Assembly: GCA_028583605.1 (NCBI GenBank)
Contig: CM053331.1
Span: 14,244,857 to 14,308,856 of the forward strand
Reading direction: 5' to 3'
DNA length: 64,000 nucleotides
Origin: Dastarcus helophoroides
Lineage: Eukaryota > Arthropoda > Insecta > Coleoptera > Bothrideridae
In this document: piece after piece, positions 10,561 to 22,223 of the stretch
How positions within the stretch are numbered: the first letter of the stretch is position 1
Layout of the letters: every line of letters begins with the position of its first letter
The notes under the pieces: generated by a model
Databases searched by the model: none
Seen by the model: only the letters and a program-made list of their open reading frames with translations
Told to the model about the DNA's origin: nothing
Position numbers and translations under genes: made by a program

Positions 10561-11796
10561 AAACCTGAACTTATAAAGGAAATGCTAATCAATATTCGTG
10601 TAATTTATTTGGTTGTAATGAAATAATTTATTGTTTCTTAATATCCTAAAAGATCAATTATCAGTTTATGTAGTCATATAAATTCTATTACACGGTTACA
10701 TTTTGAGAATATCCTTATTTGATTATTAGCATATAAAAATGTGTTTCCTTTTTTAACAGCTGACTTAAATGTCTCTTATTAAAAATTATTTATATATTCG
10801 AGACGTCTGTGAAATGTTAACAAGTAGTTTTTCTAGGTACAACCAACTCGCAAAGGGAAATCCTAATATGCCTTCGTAACATATACACAAAATCCAGAGC
10901 CCCTGAAAAACCATAACCTAAATATATCAAAACTTATTTTCTTAAAGTCTTGAGTTTTCAGATATATTTTACTACTTGGAAAGAGATTTATAATTTAAAC
11001 TTAAAATTTAGAGAAATATAACAAAGCTTGAAGAAGTTAAGATCTCTAAGAAAGCTTAAAAGCTTGAGAATAAAATTAAGACAAAACATTAAAATTACCT
11101 ATAATTTGGAAAACTTCGACAAAAATTTGAAATCAAAAAAATTATATATAAAATCATAATCATAATCATATATAAAATATTGGAAATATATTAAAATTTG
11201 TTTCTTCAATAAAAATGTTAAGAAGACATAAAAATTGACAATTACCATTAAAATATTATAATTACCATATTACAAATGTTTTCTATGAACTCTCTATAAA
11301 TAGTAAATTTTCTTCCCAAATGACCTTTTCTAAAAATATTCTTTTTTTTTTAATGTTGACTTAATGTCGAAATATAGATTTCTTTCTTAAGGTTCTAAGT
11401 TACCATTTTGAATTTCTTATTTTCTAAACTTAACTTTTCCACTTTTTCAAACCATTTTGATTTTTATCGAAACTTCTACAGATTTGTCTGAAAATTTTAA
11501 GTTTGAACTCAAAAATGTTGCTAAAACTATATAATAATTATAATAAACATAATTTATTAGAGAACTTAGGAAACTTAGGAATCTCAGGTATATGTATTTT
11601 TCATACATATTGTAGATCAAGTTTCTCTTACGTATTATACAAAAAAGTGGCAGGTAATTCATTTTCATTTTCAAGAAAAATTATTTAAACGAAATTTTTT
11701 TCTTTCCACTTCATAGAATTTGATTTGTGCTCTTTGTTTTAATGATAACGAAATCATAACAAGCGAGTCCAAGATCACACATCAAATTTTATTATT
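10561..11796. other. AT-rich non-coding sequence, no gene seen
   Basis: No recognisable gene, RNA or element end. 10980-11230 is dominated by A-rich cryptic simple sequence. Confidence 0.4.
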
Positions 11797-11995
11797 TCAG
11801 AACTATCATTGCCCAAGAATAATTATCTCTGCTGATATTCAACCTGGGATACCTGAAAAGTGCCATGAAAATAAAATACCGAAATAAAATCTATTGTAGC
11901 CTAATTGTCATGGAAATAAAAGCTGCACAAATTACGCTTTGACTGTTACCTGACATTACCTGACTGTTATCTTTAAATTCTTACAGTAAGTTCAC
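11797..11995 (+). repeat. Dispersed repeat family T/S, copy B
   Basis: Shares CATTGCCCAAGAATAATTAT and TGTCATGGAAATAAAAGC with 60665-60860, and matches the minus strand of 4880-5090. Non-coding. Confidence 0.65.
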
Positions 11996-13095
11996 TAAAC
12001 AGGATGCTTATTGGCGAACAAAACATTTTTATTTACAACCACTCTAATAGGGCATTTGGCTCTTATTTTTAAATTATCCTAAAATGTTCAGACTGCTGCA
12101 TTAGTTCGTATAAATTTTTATTTTCGTTAAATAAAATCGGTTTATACGATAAAATAGGTTAAATAAAATTCACCTATTTAAATTGACGTAGAAACATAAA
12201 ATATCACAAATGATGCTTGATCAACTGACTAATTATATGCCCATTTTTGTAAGTTATAGCTATTTGCATTGTGTGATACCGCGCCCGCCCAAGCATGTTA
12301 AATTGTTTTGTCATTATGGTTCCTGATATAAGTTGAATAATTTGGCTACATTTTTTGTTTACAGGTTAAAGCTGTGGATGATTTGTAACTTAATTTTATA
12401 AACAAATAGACCAAGATACCATATTTCATCATAGAACCTAAAAAATAATTAAAAGCTAACACTAATTTTAGATGTGGTCTAAGACCGCGCGCGCCTCATC
12501 GTGTTACAAAAGATGACGCGCCTACTCTAGGGTTAATGTGGGACATCCATTTTGTTCACTAAAGCTGTGCAAATAAACGAACAAATGGCTATGAACTAAC
12601 CAAATTCAGGGAAAAATCTTTAAATCGACCCTTTAACCCTCTCAAAAAATTTGATGAAGTTTATTGTAATAGAAAATAAATTATCCTCGAATAATGTCAT
12701 GTCCTTATAAATGTGAAACATGGTGTATATGTGTAATATAACGACATGACATTTTTTTCTCGAAGTTTTGCCGGATCCCACCATCACTTGTATCCCACGG
12801 GACTAAGGATTCTCAAACCCGCAAATACCGAAACTAAAATTTTTGTTGGGGGATTGCATTCCCTAATATGGATATTATTACTATAATTGATTATGCTCCT
12901 AATAATTAACAATTGCGTTTTTAATAACGTGGTTTACTTAAGCAAAAATACACTTTTAAAATGTATACTAAAATCAGTTTTATTCTTTGTTGAAGTAAAA
13001 TAGAATATATTTTAGACAAGTTTCTCATGCCCACTAGAGAGTCGCTTCTAGTACAAAAAATTACCTCCTTGAAAACTGTAAGCGGTTTACTTTAC
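11996..13095. other. Non-coding sequence downstream of receptor exon 2 (intron 2)
   Basis: By position this is the start of the intron following receptor exon 2. I see no further receptor exon here or anywhere between 1 and 13095: no stretch on the minus strand encodes the expected next part of the amino-terminal domain. Small GC-rich patches (12480-12540) have no identity I can give. Confidence 0.4.
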
Positions 13096-13257
13096 CTTTT
13101 TTGCTAGCATGAAAGCTGTCATCTCTTGGCACGTACTGAATATCGTACACTAGGGACGTGTAAGGCAGCAACGTTTTATCTCTGTTGATTTTGTACACGG
13201 CGTATTTGAAGGCCAATTCGGTCGGACCATCCTTCTGATCTTCAGTGAAAATTGCTC
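13096..13257 (-). CDS. Exon 2 of a kainate-type ionotropic glutamate receptor
   Basis: 162-nt exon bounded on the minus strand by an acceptor (TTATTTCAG before 13257) and a donor (GTAAAG, 13095-13090). Entered in phase 1, it encodes G-AIFTEDQKDGPTELAF, then KYAVYKINRDKTLLPYTSLV and YDIQYVPRDDSFHASKK, leaving phase 1. This is the conserved start of the amino-terminal (LIVBP-like) domain of insect kainate receptors (GRIK2-like/clumsy group). Exon 1 at 37562-37640 ends with the G that completes the Gly codon, giving an uninterrupted VIRIG-AIFTEDQ junction. The protein would be a plasma-membrane glutamate-gated cation channel subunit. The codon and base composition is much less AT-biased than its flanks. 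The remaining exons, with the ligand-binding core and pore, must lie beyond the left edge. Confidence 0.88.
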
Positions 13258-13966
13258 CTGAAATAATATAATCCTTTTCAATAAGCGTACATCATAGGTT
13301 TACCAACTGTACGTTTTATTGATTTTCATTTTAACACATGAATACTAATAACAATGAAAAAGGCGGAAACATTTTAGAATGAATTTCACTAGACCCAAGT
13401 CAATATTAGTGTTCAATTTTTTTTAAGTTTAAGCAATGCAAATGTCGATTTATTTCTACATACTGCTGCATAAACTAGGAATATTTTAAGAAGATATAGG
13501 TATACCTGGTAGCTCATTGAAAGCTCACAAGAATGTATAATTGTCAGGTAACGATCTCGAATAGGTTAATCTTATTGCGAGGGAACTTTCCACGCAAAAT
13601 TCCTGATTCAAATTACTTTTTAAAAAATGTTCAAGTAACTAAATTATTTGTTACGCTGATAATTACCTATATGCTGATAATTTGTTTTTAAAATGCCACA
13701 AATTGGTTTATAAGATATATCGAATCCTAAAACTTCATCATTACTTATTAAGAAAAATGTAAAATAAATATCTTCCACTATTTTCAAGTAAATGTACTCT
13801 TGGTAGTTGCTGGCATGATTAAGCCATCACCGCTCTCAAGTTTGCGCCCAAGGTAAATATCGACACAAGAATATCTAAAATTTTTCAGTAGTCCTAGTGA
13901 TTTTTATAAAAATTGTTCATATTTTATGATTAAAAGTCTAAATTTCGTTAAATTCATATGTATTGG

Positions 13967-15310
13967 GTGTAACAGGATCATGGTACACTCCCTATTTTAT
14001 CTTCATTTATGAAAAAAAAAATTGCTTGCGACATTTAATATACCTTGATGTACAGGGTCTTTGGTTATAAATGTACCCCCCATTTATCTTTCGAAATATA
14101 AGAGATACGAAAAATGTTGAATACAAAAGTTTCTAGACTTCATTTAAATTTTTATTTGAAATAAGTTTGCGATATATAGGCTGTTACGTTTTTTAGAATT
14201 AAAATCATTTTGGTTTTTTAAAGAGAACACCCCAATTATTTATTCATTTTTGAATTTTCCTAAATAGTCCACATACGTTTAATATAACATACCTATTTCA
14301 AAATTTAATTATGATCTTGTTTTTTCATAAAGAACAGATATCTATAAGAAATATTTAATATAAAAGTATAGAAATCGTTTAAATTCTTGTTTCAAATAGT
14401 CTTGCTACAAGCAGGGTGTTTAGATTCCCATAGTCCAAATCAATTTTGATATTTTAAATAGGACATCTCAATTATGTTTTTATATCTGAACTACGTTGAT
14501 AATTCTACATGTATTTCATAAAACATAGATTATTCTCAGATTAAAATGCTTTAAAAATGTTATTATTTAAAAAATTGACAATTTTCCAATCTTAAAACAA
14601 AAACCTAAAATTATAACTCTCAAACTGTTTACCGTTACCGTTTTATTTTACTATTGATATATTTTGAAATAATCCAACTTTTTATGTTATATCATTTTTT
14701 TTTTATTTAACCTTGAATCAAAATGAACTTGAATCATATTGACGATTTACAACTACCAATATTTCATCAAAAGTTAACTTTAAATATGCTGCATGTTATA
14801 TAAAATATAGGTAGAATTTTCAGGAAAATTCAAAAATAAACAGAATGTTTTCTTTAATAAACCAAATAAGGTTTGGATTCTGAAAAAACGAAGCACCCTG
14901 TATATTGCTAAATTATTTTAAACAAATACTTGGGTGGTTTTTAAAAATATTATATTTAAATTTTTTTGTAGATGCCTAATTATAAGTATAAAATCAAGAT
15001 CACATTGATGATTTACAATAGTCGGAAACAGTTGAATTGAAACATGGGTATGTTATATAAAACTTATGTAGAATTTTCAGGAGAATTTGAACTTGAAAAA
15101 ATAATTTGGGTGTTCCATTTAAAAGGTTGACTTTGATTTTGAAAAAACGTAGGACCCTTAAGAGAAGTCTAGAAATGTTTATATTCTATGGTTTATTTAT
15201 AACCAAAGACCCTGTACTTATAAAATGTCAATTTTTGACATAAAAATGACATTCCTACAGCTGCCACTTTCTGAACAATTTTCTGAAGAGAGTGAATATA
15301 AAATAAGGGG
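13967..15310 (+). repeat. Dispersed repeat family X, copy 1, interrupted by a transposon
   Basis: The flanking halves 13967-14052 and 15215-15310 together match 63499-63700: GGGTGTAACAGGATCATGGT, then TTGATGTA/TTATAAAATGTCAA across the join, then GACATTCCTACAGCTGCCAC. The interruption is the element at 14053-15214. Reverse-orientation copies are at 15485-15660 and 38890-39060. Confidence 0.7.
14053..15214. mobile_element. 1,162-bp near-palindromic element with TA target duplication
   Basis: Perfect 20-bp ends: CAGGGTCTTTGGTTATAAAT at 14053-14072 and its reverse complement at 15195-15214, with TA at 14051-14052 and 15215-15216. Both arms align inward for several hundred bases (for example GTTACGTTTTTT...GAACACCC and TATAACATACCTAT on the left against their complements on the right). 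Each arm carries a second, diverged module beginning CAGGGTG (about 14408 on the left, 14890 on the right, complement). No coding capacity. The uninterrupted target is visible in the related repeat at 63499-63700. Probably a non-autonomous Tc1/mariner-type foldback element; the superfamily is inferred only from TA and the long arms. Confidence 0.75.
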
Positions 15311-15484
15311 ATAAGTAAGAAGGTCAAGACTTATTCTAATTAATTCTAATTGACCAAATTAACGCTCCAAATTTAAAATCGCCTAAAAAAAGAAGTATTT
15401 TATTCTTTTACTAAGTGATAAGCTTCCTTGTATCTAACAGTTTCGCGATCCCAATAGTGAAAATTGAATTTGGTTCAACCAGTA

Positions 15485-15660
15485 TATAAAAATTAAAAGT
15501 TGATATCAGCTCCTTCAAAACTGTCAACAGTAGGAGTATTATTTTTATGTCAAAAATTGATATCTCGTAAATATATTAAAATACTAATATACATTAAATG
15601 TTATTATTTCTTCGCAAATACAGGAAAAATATGGGATCCGCCGTAATTCTGTTACATTCG
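15485..15660 (-). repeat. Dispersed repeat family X, copy 2 (reverse)
   Basis: AAAAGTTGATATCAGCT, AGTAGGAGTATTATTTTTAT and TGTCAAAAATTGATATCTCG parallel 38900-38980 base by base with scattered differences. The far end (GGATCCGCCGTAATTCTGTTAC) is a diverged form of the family terminus. A short open frame crossing it is not a gene. Confidence 0.55.
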
Positions 15661-18583
15661 ATATATCGATTTAAACTTATAAAACTTGAAAAAATATTGA
15701 AATTTATACCGGGTGTTTTTTTTAGTTGGGAGGTTACCTTTATATGGAGTCTCACTTATTATAAATGCAAAATGATTTTGTCGATATGGCTAATCGGAGC
15801 TAAACTACCTTTCAAAAATATTTCAACTTCCTCCAACTTTCGGTTATACCAGAAGTAGACATTAACTTTCTTATTTTAAATAGCAACCCCCAAATTTTAT
15901 ATTTTATTTGGATTCTACGTAGAAAAATAAGGTGAGTTTATGTATACATGTTTATTGCTATCTTTGGTAGTTTTTAAGATATTTCAATTTTTCGAAAAAA
16001 ACTGACAGAAAAGAGGGTTACTTTGACTCTTTGCATCTTTTTTATTATTTACAATAAAAACATGAAATTTGGGTTGAAGTCATGGAATATTATGGAGACT
16101 ATAATAACGTAATCAAGATTTACATTTATTACACAGGGTGATGGAAATTCTGTGATCTTTATTGTTTTCGTTTTATTCAAAAAAACTCTGTTTTTTAAAT
16201 GGGAACTATGTCTTTTAAACATTTTTGAATTCCTTAGGTAAAAAGAAGAAAAAAGTTATATGACTAATTTTTAAAAATTCTGCACCGTTACAGAGATATA
16301 ATGCAAAATAAAAAAAATATATATATCTTTTTTTTTCTAGTAGCAACTTGGTAGTAGACAACAAAATTTTCAAACAAAAAGATAACCACAAGGCCTAAAA
16401 ATGTTAGCCTAAATAACATTTAAAAGATAAACGCACAAAACGAATAAGTTTTTGGCTAATTGTTAGAATACTTATTGAAAAATGTTTAGGGAGCCACGAA
16501 TGTAAGTTTCGTAAAAATGGTTTGTTAAACAGACTTCTTTTTGGAGTAATGAAAATCAACAACAAATGTTCAAGAAAATTCGTCCTTTAACTGTTATGCT
16601 GTTAGATTAGAACTAAGGATTTTTAAGCGTCAAATTTTACAATAAAAATTAAAATGGAAATTTTTTAGTGATTTTTTTACAACTACTGCATGACAAGCAT
16701 ATTGCTAGGAACAATCGAATGTGCTTAAAAACATTATTCAATTCAAAATCTTAAAATATGCCTTTAAATGTATTGAAACAGAAGATCGCCCCTGTTGTTC
16801 TTGATGTAAATTTTTTGTCAATTATTTTTGTTTCCTATTAATTATTATGGTTAATTCTTTAAGCTTTTATTGCCTACAGTTAATTTCCTACTTGAACAAA
16901 AAAGATATGTTTGATTCTTTTTATTTTGAGAATTATGTAAAATACCTCTGTAGTGGTACAAAATTTTAAAAAATAAGTAAAATAACTTTTTTCTTCTTTT
17001 TATGTGAAGAATCCAAAAATGATTAAAAATCATATAGTTCCCATTTAAGAAAACAGAGTATATTACGGTAAAAAATCTCGAACTTTTCAAGAAAAAATTA
17101 AATATTTGAATTCCTAATTAAACGGCCCCAAATTTTAAGACCTAATAACAAAATTACAAAAAAGACACCATTATTTGTACCAGGCAAAAATTTTTCTCCA
17201 AATTTTTAGTTTTGAATCCGGAATTATTTTTCAAAAATAGAAAAGTAAAAATGTTAAAAATGAGGCGAAATTTATAAAACAAATTTAGTTTTGACTTGAG
17301 GTTTCGAGAAGAGAGTTGAAATAAAAAGAATGGGCTCGACATTTTCACGAATTTTAGATTATAAAGGAAAAATGTTTGAAGTGAATTTAATATTGAAAGT
17401 AGAAATTTCGAGAAAAAAATTAAAGTTTTAAAAATATTCATAAAATGTAACAACTTTCTAAGTTATCGAAAATAAAATTCACGACGAAAGTCGAACCTTT
17501 TTAAACTTTAACAATTAAGGTTATCACAAGATAATCCAAATATTCCAGTTTGAAGGAAACATTTGGAAACAAAGTAGCCTTTAAAGCTACATTCGAAATT
17601 TCACGCCGAGTTTAGGCAGAAATAAAAAAAGTCCAATTTTTAGAAAAAAAGTCGTACCTTGCTGTATACCTGCAGAATTTTGGGAAAAATATTCCAAATT
17701 TTAGGACAAAATCTACAAAAATACTGCAAATGGGCGGAAAAAATCTCGATAGCATGAAAAATGAACATTATAAATATCATGTTGGAAGCGTAAAAATGTT
17801 CGAATTAAATTTTGATTAAAAAAAAACAATATTTCTAGTTTAATGTACAAATATCAAAAAAAAGCTTAAAAATTGGTAAAGAAAAATAAAACAAAATCAA
17901 AAAAAAATTACAAAAGCTTCTAAATTGATCGGTTTAAGGATTTAGAAGTTATCAAGAGTAAACGTCAAATGACCTTCCACTATAATGAAAATCATAATTG
18001 TGACTTTGGATTTTACGGTATTTTTTTGGGTAAATATTAGGCTTTATTTTCATGCATATGTTGTGTGCTAAATTTTTTTCCAAAGGCTGCAAAAACCATC
18101 TTTACACAAATATTTTCCAAACAATCATCCTTCCGCAAAAATAATTATTGCAAAATATGGAGGTCTAAACTAAGGAGGTATTTTTAAGGAAGTTATTTTT
18201 TTTTAGGAACCTTATTAAAATTTTACAGGTATCTTTAAAGAACGAAACAACTTCTTCAAAAACACAATAAAACCCTATCGAGACTTTAAAAAATAAAGTT
18301 GGTTCTCCTAACAATGCCATTTGAGGGGAACAATTAAATCTAAGAACTTTTGTTAAATTATTTTTCATAATAACGAATATTTCGGTAAGTACAAGCAACT
18401 TTCCATACTTTTTCCTTATGTACACAGGGTGACAATTTAAAAAGTAGCAATCAGGAATATTTCTTCGAACAAACCTCACCCCAACTTATTTTGTTTAAAT
18501 AAGAACCCACCTCGTGTGGCACATCGTTGGAAAGGTCATTGCTTTTGCTTTAAAGTTCTACAGCAAAATCTTAAATCCTAGGA
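15661..18583. other. AT-rich repeat graveyard with ACAGGGTG-type termini
   Basis: No gene. GGGTG or ACAGGGTG motifs near 15704, 16134 and 18423 resemble the element ends at 14053, 22224, 22768, 37747 and 60339, so several eroded members of such families probably lie here. 16960-17900 is cryptically simple AAAATTT/GAAATTT sequence. Confidence 0.45.
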
Positions 18584-18754
18584 TAAACGATTGAAATACA
18601 AATCTTGTCCACTAAAACCAAGAAAAATTAAAAAACAACAGAGGTTGCAACTTCTGTTCTGTTTTTTAATCTGTCTTGGTTTCAGGGGACAAGATTTGTA
18701 TTTCAATTTTTAAAGATAACCAAGGACTAGTCCGTCCCACCAAAATTATGGCTT
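18584..18754. mobile_element. Short palindromic element, copy 1 (core lost)
   Basis: Inverted arms TTGAAATACAAATCTTGTCC (18591-18610) and GGACAAGATTTGTATTTCAA (18687-18706), followed by the family's one-sided tail AAGATAACCAAGGACTAGTCC. Bounded by a 7-bp repeat CCTAGGA (18577-18583 and 18755-18761), probably the target duplication. Compared with the copies at 23000 and 29607, the centre holding the ribozyme-like core is deleted. Confidence 0.6.
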
Positions 18755-19011
18755 CCTAGGACTAGTTTCTGAAATATCGATGTTTAAAATAAGCAATATT
18801 TTAGAAAACTAATAATTTTGATTAGGTCTTAGACTAAGAATTCTGTCATAAGGTTTTTAAATATACATCGGGGAAACCACAGAATGTGTTTTTTGACTCA
18901 CCACCCCTCATATATAAAAAAATAAGTTGGGGCATAACCCCCTAAGGGGTAAGGCTGGGTAAGTGAAAAAGTACCTTACTTTGATTCCTTGTCCAATGCC
19001 CGGATATGTAT

Positions 19012-19311
19012 TGTAACGAAATGTAAATTACAGAATTTAGTACGTAAGAAAATTCTTTAGAAAGACCTGATAAGAGAAAGTTGCCGCGATAATGAAGCAA
19101 ACGGCAAATAAGCGTTTCAGAAGCGTTTCAGAAATTTCAGCAAACGATAAGCCTTATCTACTGGATTTTTCTGGAACCTAGAAGTGAAAACTATATAAGG
19201 CGGTCGCCTTTCCCTTAAATCAGTCAGTCAGTTAGTCAGTGTAGTTAGCGAGTGAGTTAGTAGTTAAAAGTGAGTTAATTGTTCAGTTGCAGTGTACCGT
19301 GGCTCGCAGCA
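19012..19311 (+). repeat. 5' LTR
   Basis: Begins TGTAACGAAATGTAAATTA and ends ...CTCGCAGCA (TG...CA). It aligns along its length with 21800-22148 but lacks about 50-75 bp near its 3' end, just after CAGTTGCAGTGT. A TATATAAGG sequence near 19194-19202 (CTATATAAGGCGG) is a good core promoter. Confidence 0.88.
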
Positions 19312-19313
19312 TC

Positions 19314-19331
19314 TGGTGTCAGAAGTGGGAT
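19314..19331 (+). promoter_or_regulatory. Retroelement primer-binding site, tRNA-Leu type
   Basis: TGGTGTCAGAAGTGGGAT two bases after the 5' LTR. It is complementary to the 3' end of an insect tRNA-Leu as I remember it (ATCCCACTTCTGACA plus CCA); the tRNA assignment is from memory. Confidence 0.7.
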
Positions 19332-19403
19332 TATTTCTGGAATGTGCTTTATTACTCAAAAAAAAATTCGTTGACTTTATCTCGGAAGTTATACACTGTT
19401 AAG

Positions 19404-21768
19404 TAGTTATGCGGTGGCCTTGTCTGGGTCCACCTGGTTTTCAACTTTGGACTTAAAAAGTGGATATTGGCAAGTGAGCATAGACCCCGACGACAAAGAA
19501 AAGACGGCCTTTTTATCTGGGAGTGGATTATGTCAATTTACGGCTATGCCTTTTGGACTCTGCAACGCACCTACTTTCGAACGTCTAATGGAACTGGCAC
19601 TTCGAGGACTCACTTAGAAAACTTGCTTGGTTTACTTAGATGACGTCATGGTGATGTGCAATAGCTTTAAGGAACATCTTCAAGAAGTCTTCCACCAATT
19701 AAAACAAGCTAACTTAAAGCTGAATCCGAAGAAGTGTTCTTGGTTCCAAAGGAAAGAAGAATTCGTGGGCCACACTGTATCAGCCGCAGGAGTAGAAACA
19801 AATATCAGCAAGATTCAAGCAATCCGCGACTGGCCAAGACTCAAAGATAAACATAAACTGAGGAATTTTCTGGGGTTATGGACGTATTACAGAAGATTTG
19901 CGAAAAGTTTTGACAACATCGCTGCGCTATTAAACCGACTAACGGAAGGAAGAACGCCGTTTATGTAAACTTCCGATTGTGATACCGCTTTCCGAAAGCT
20001 GAAGTTCGCCTTGTGCACAAGCCCTATCTTGGTTTATCCTCAGCAGAATGGAAAGTTTTATTGGACACTGATGCCAGCAACGTCGGCATTGGGGTTGTAC
20101 TTTCCCAAGTTCAAGGCAGTGAAGAAAGAGTCATCGAATATTACAGCAAGATTCTGACGAAGCCGAAGAAGAACTATTGTACCACCAGGAAGGAACTTCT
20201 CGCGTTAGTGAAGGCCGTGGAACACTTCCATACGTGTTTGTATGGGTAAGAATTTCTCATCATAACAGATCATTAGGTGCATTCTTGGTTACTCCGAATG
20301 AAGAACGCCGAGGGACAGATGGCTAGATGGTTGGAAAGGCTCCAACAGTGTCACATCGACCGGGACGACAGCATAACAATGCTGACGCTTTGTCCAGAAG
20401 ACCTTGTGGGGATTGCAAACACTGCAGACGGGTTGAGGGCCATGAGGACATGGTGAATATACGAGTCACGTCTGTACAGCCAGAAGACGAATGGTTTGTT
20501 GAAGGTCTTCGAAAGCTACATAAAATGGAAAGAAGCTGGAGATAGGCCGGATAGGCAAGAGGTTTCTGACAGAAGTCCAGCTCTTAAAAATTTATGGGCC
20601 CAATGGCAATCCCTTTAGGTAGAGGATGGGGTGCTGAAGAGGGCATGGGAAAGTTCGGATGGAAAGCGCGTCAACTTGCAGTTGATGGTGCCTGAGGAGA
20701 AGATTCCATAGGTCTTGTGGGAGGTGCACAATGGGACCTCTGATGGACATTTAGGGATGAACAGGAACCTGAAAAAGATTCGGAAACGTTTCTATTGAAG
20801 GAAATGCAGGGAGGACGTCGAGTGGTGGTGTCGGAAATGTGTCACCCGTGGTGCATCCAAGGGTCCAAGTACAAGAACCAAAGGGGCCCTAAAGTAGTAT
20901 AATGTAGGAGCTTCATTTAAAAGAGTTGCAATCGATGTGGCAGGAGCATTCCCAACATCAGACAATGGAAACAAGTACATCCCGGTGGCCATGGATTATT
21001 TCAATAAATGGCCTTAAGCTTATGCCATCGCGAACCAGGAAGCTACCACAGTTGCAAGGGTTCTTATGGACAGCTTCATCTGTCGATTTGGTGTTCCCTT
21101 GGAACTACACTCGAACCAAGGAAGGAACTTCGAATCGGGGGTCTTTAAAGAGAAGTGCCGTCTTCTTGGAATAAAGAAAACTCGAACGGCACTTCTTCAT
21201 ACACAGTTTGATGGAATGGTGAAAAGATTTAACAGAACATTACAGGAACATCTTTCAAAGGTCGTTTCCAAGCATCAGACAGACTGGGACTGACATCTAC
21301 CACCGTTTTTAATGGCCTATCGCGCCGAAACTCATGAAACTACGGGTCAGACTCCGCTAAAAGTGATCTTCGGGAGGGAACTGCGGCTTTCGTGTGACTT
21401 GGTGTTCGGATCACCAAGGAAGATCCCCAGGGAGACGATGGGTTTCGTAGGCGACTTGAGGGAAGCGATATCGGAGACGCGTGCCCTGGTGCGGACGAAG
21501 ATCAACTTGGCGACGGACCGGATGGAGACAATATATAACGTAAATGCTAACCATGGTGGTTTCAGTGAGGGCGAATTTTTATGGCTATACAACAGCGGAG
21601 GAAAGGAGTTTTGCCAAAGTTTACGCCATCTTGGGAAGGGCCGTACAAAGTGCTAAAGAGAATCAATGACTTGGTATACAGGATGCAAAGTAGCCCGAGG
21701 ACTAAGATGAAAGTGTTACACCTGAACAGACTGTGCAAGTATAGTATCGAAGTGACTGATTGGAACTA
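19404..21768 (+). pseudogene. Ty3/gypsy pol remnant: RT, RNase H, integrase
   Basis: Domains in order, in several frames. Reverse transcriptase from about 19414 (FSTLDLKSGYWQV, MPFGLCNAP) with the catalytic YLDD at 19633-19644, and its thumb/connection to 19968. RNase H at 20013-20249 (LLDTDASNVGIGVVLSQ, TTRKELLALVKAVEHF). The integrase zinc-binding region is around 20730-20870, with catalytic-core fragments at 21066-21293 and 21312-21656. The GPY-type C-terminus is at 21581-21768 (WEGPYKVLKR, HLNRLC). In-frame stops at 19615-19617 and 19966-19968 and several frameshifts, plus the loss of everything upstream of mid-RT, make it non-functional. Confidence 0.9.
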
Positions 21769-21799
21769 ATCGGGACGATCAGTCTTAATGGGGAGACAA

Positions 21800-22148
21800 T
21801 GTAACGAAATGTAAATTATAAAATTTAGTACGTAGAAAAATTTTCTAGAAAGATCTGATAAGGGAGAGCGGCCGCGATAATAAAGCAAATGGCAGAAAAG
21901 CGTTTTAGAGATTTCGGCAAACGATAAACCTTATCTGCTGAATTTTTCTAGAACCTGGAAGCGAAAACTATATAAGGCGGTCGCCTTTCCCTCGAATCAA
22001 CCGGTCAGTTAGTCAGTGCAGTTAGCTAATAAGTTAGTAGCTAGAAGTGAGTTAATTATTCAGTTGTAGTGTTTCGAGTTTAGTTTAGAAATAAAGTGGA
22101 TATTATTCTTCAAGTGTTAATTATCGTTCAAAGCGACGGCCTGCAGTA
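21800..22148 (+). repeat. 3' LTR
   Basis: Begins TGTAACGAAATGTAAATTATA immediately after the purine tract and ends ...CCTGCAGTA. The expected terminal CA is TA, consistent with a C-to-T change. It is 49 bp longer than the 5' LTR because the latter has a deletion. AATAAA at about 22090 fits an LTR polyadenylation signal. Confidence 0.88.
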
Positions 22149-22223
22149 GTATTTTGGTTTGTAATGGTTATAGCATTTTTAGTCTAGGAGATATTCCCGA
22201 TTGCTACTTTTAGAATTGTAACC

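Larger units (their letters stand above)
19012..22148 (+). mobile_element. Ty3/gypsy LTR retrotransposon, internally deleted
   Basis: 3.1 kb, flanked by a 4-bp target duplication GTAT (19008-19011, 22149-22152). It has two LTRs, a primer-binding site, a purine-rich tract (AATGGGGAGACAA just before 21800) and a decayed pol. gag, protease and the N-terminal part of reverse transcriptase are missing: only about 70 bp separates the primer site from the middle of RT. No envelope gene lies between integrase and the 3' LTR. The two LTRs differ at many positions, so the insertion is old. It is non-autonomous. Confidence 0.9.

Noticed and set aside
17154..17453. Phe/Leu-rich 99-codon minus-strand frame
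   Set aside because: Translation of low-complexity GAAATTT/AAAATTT sequence; no defined membrane-protein family.
21312..21656. Separate gene of unknown function
   Set aside because: It is the integrase region of the gypsy element in one of its broken frames.
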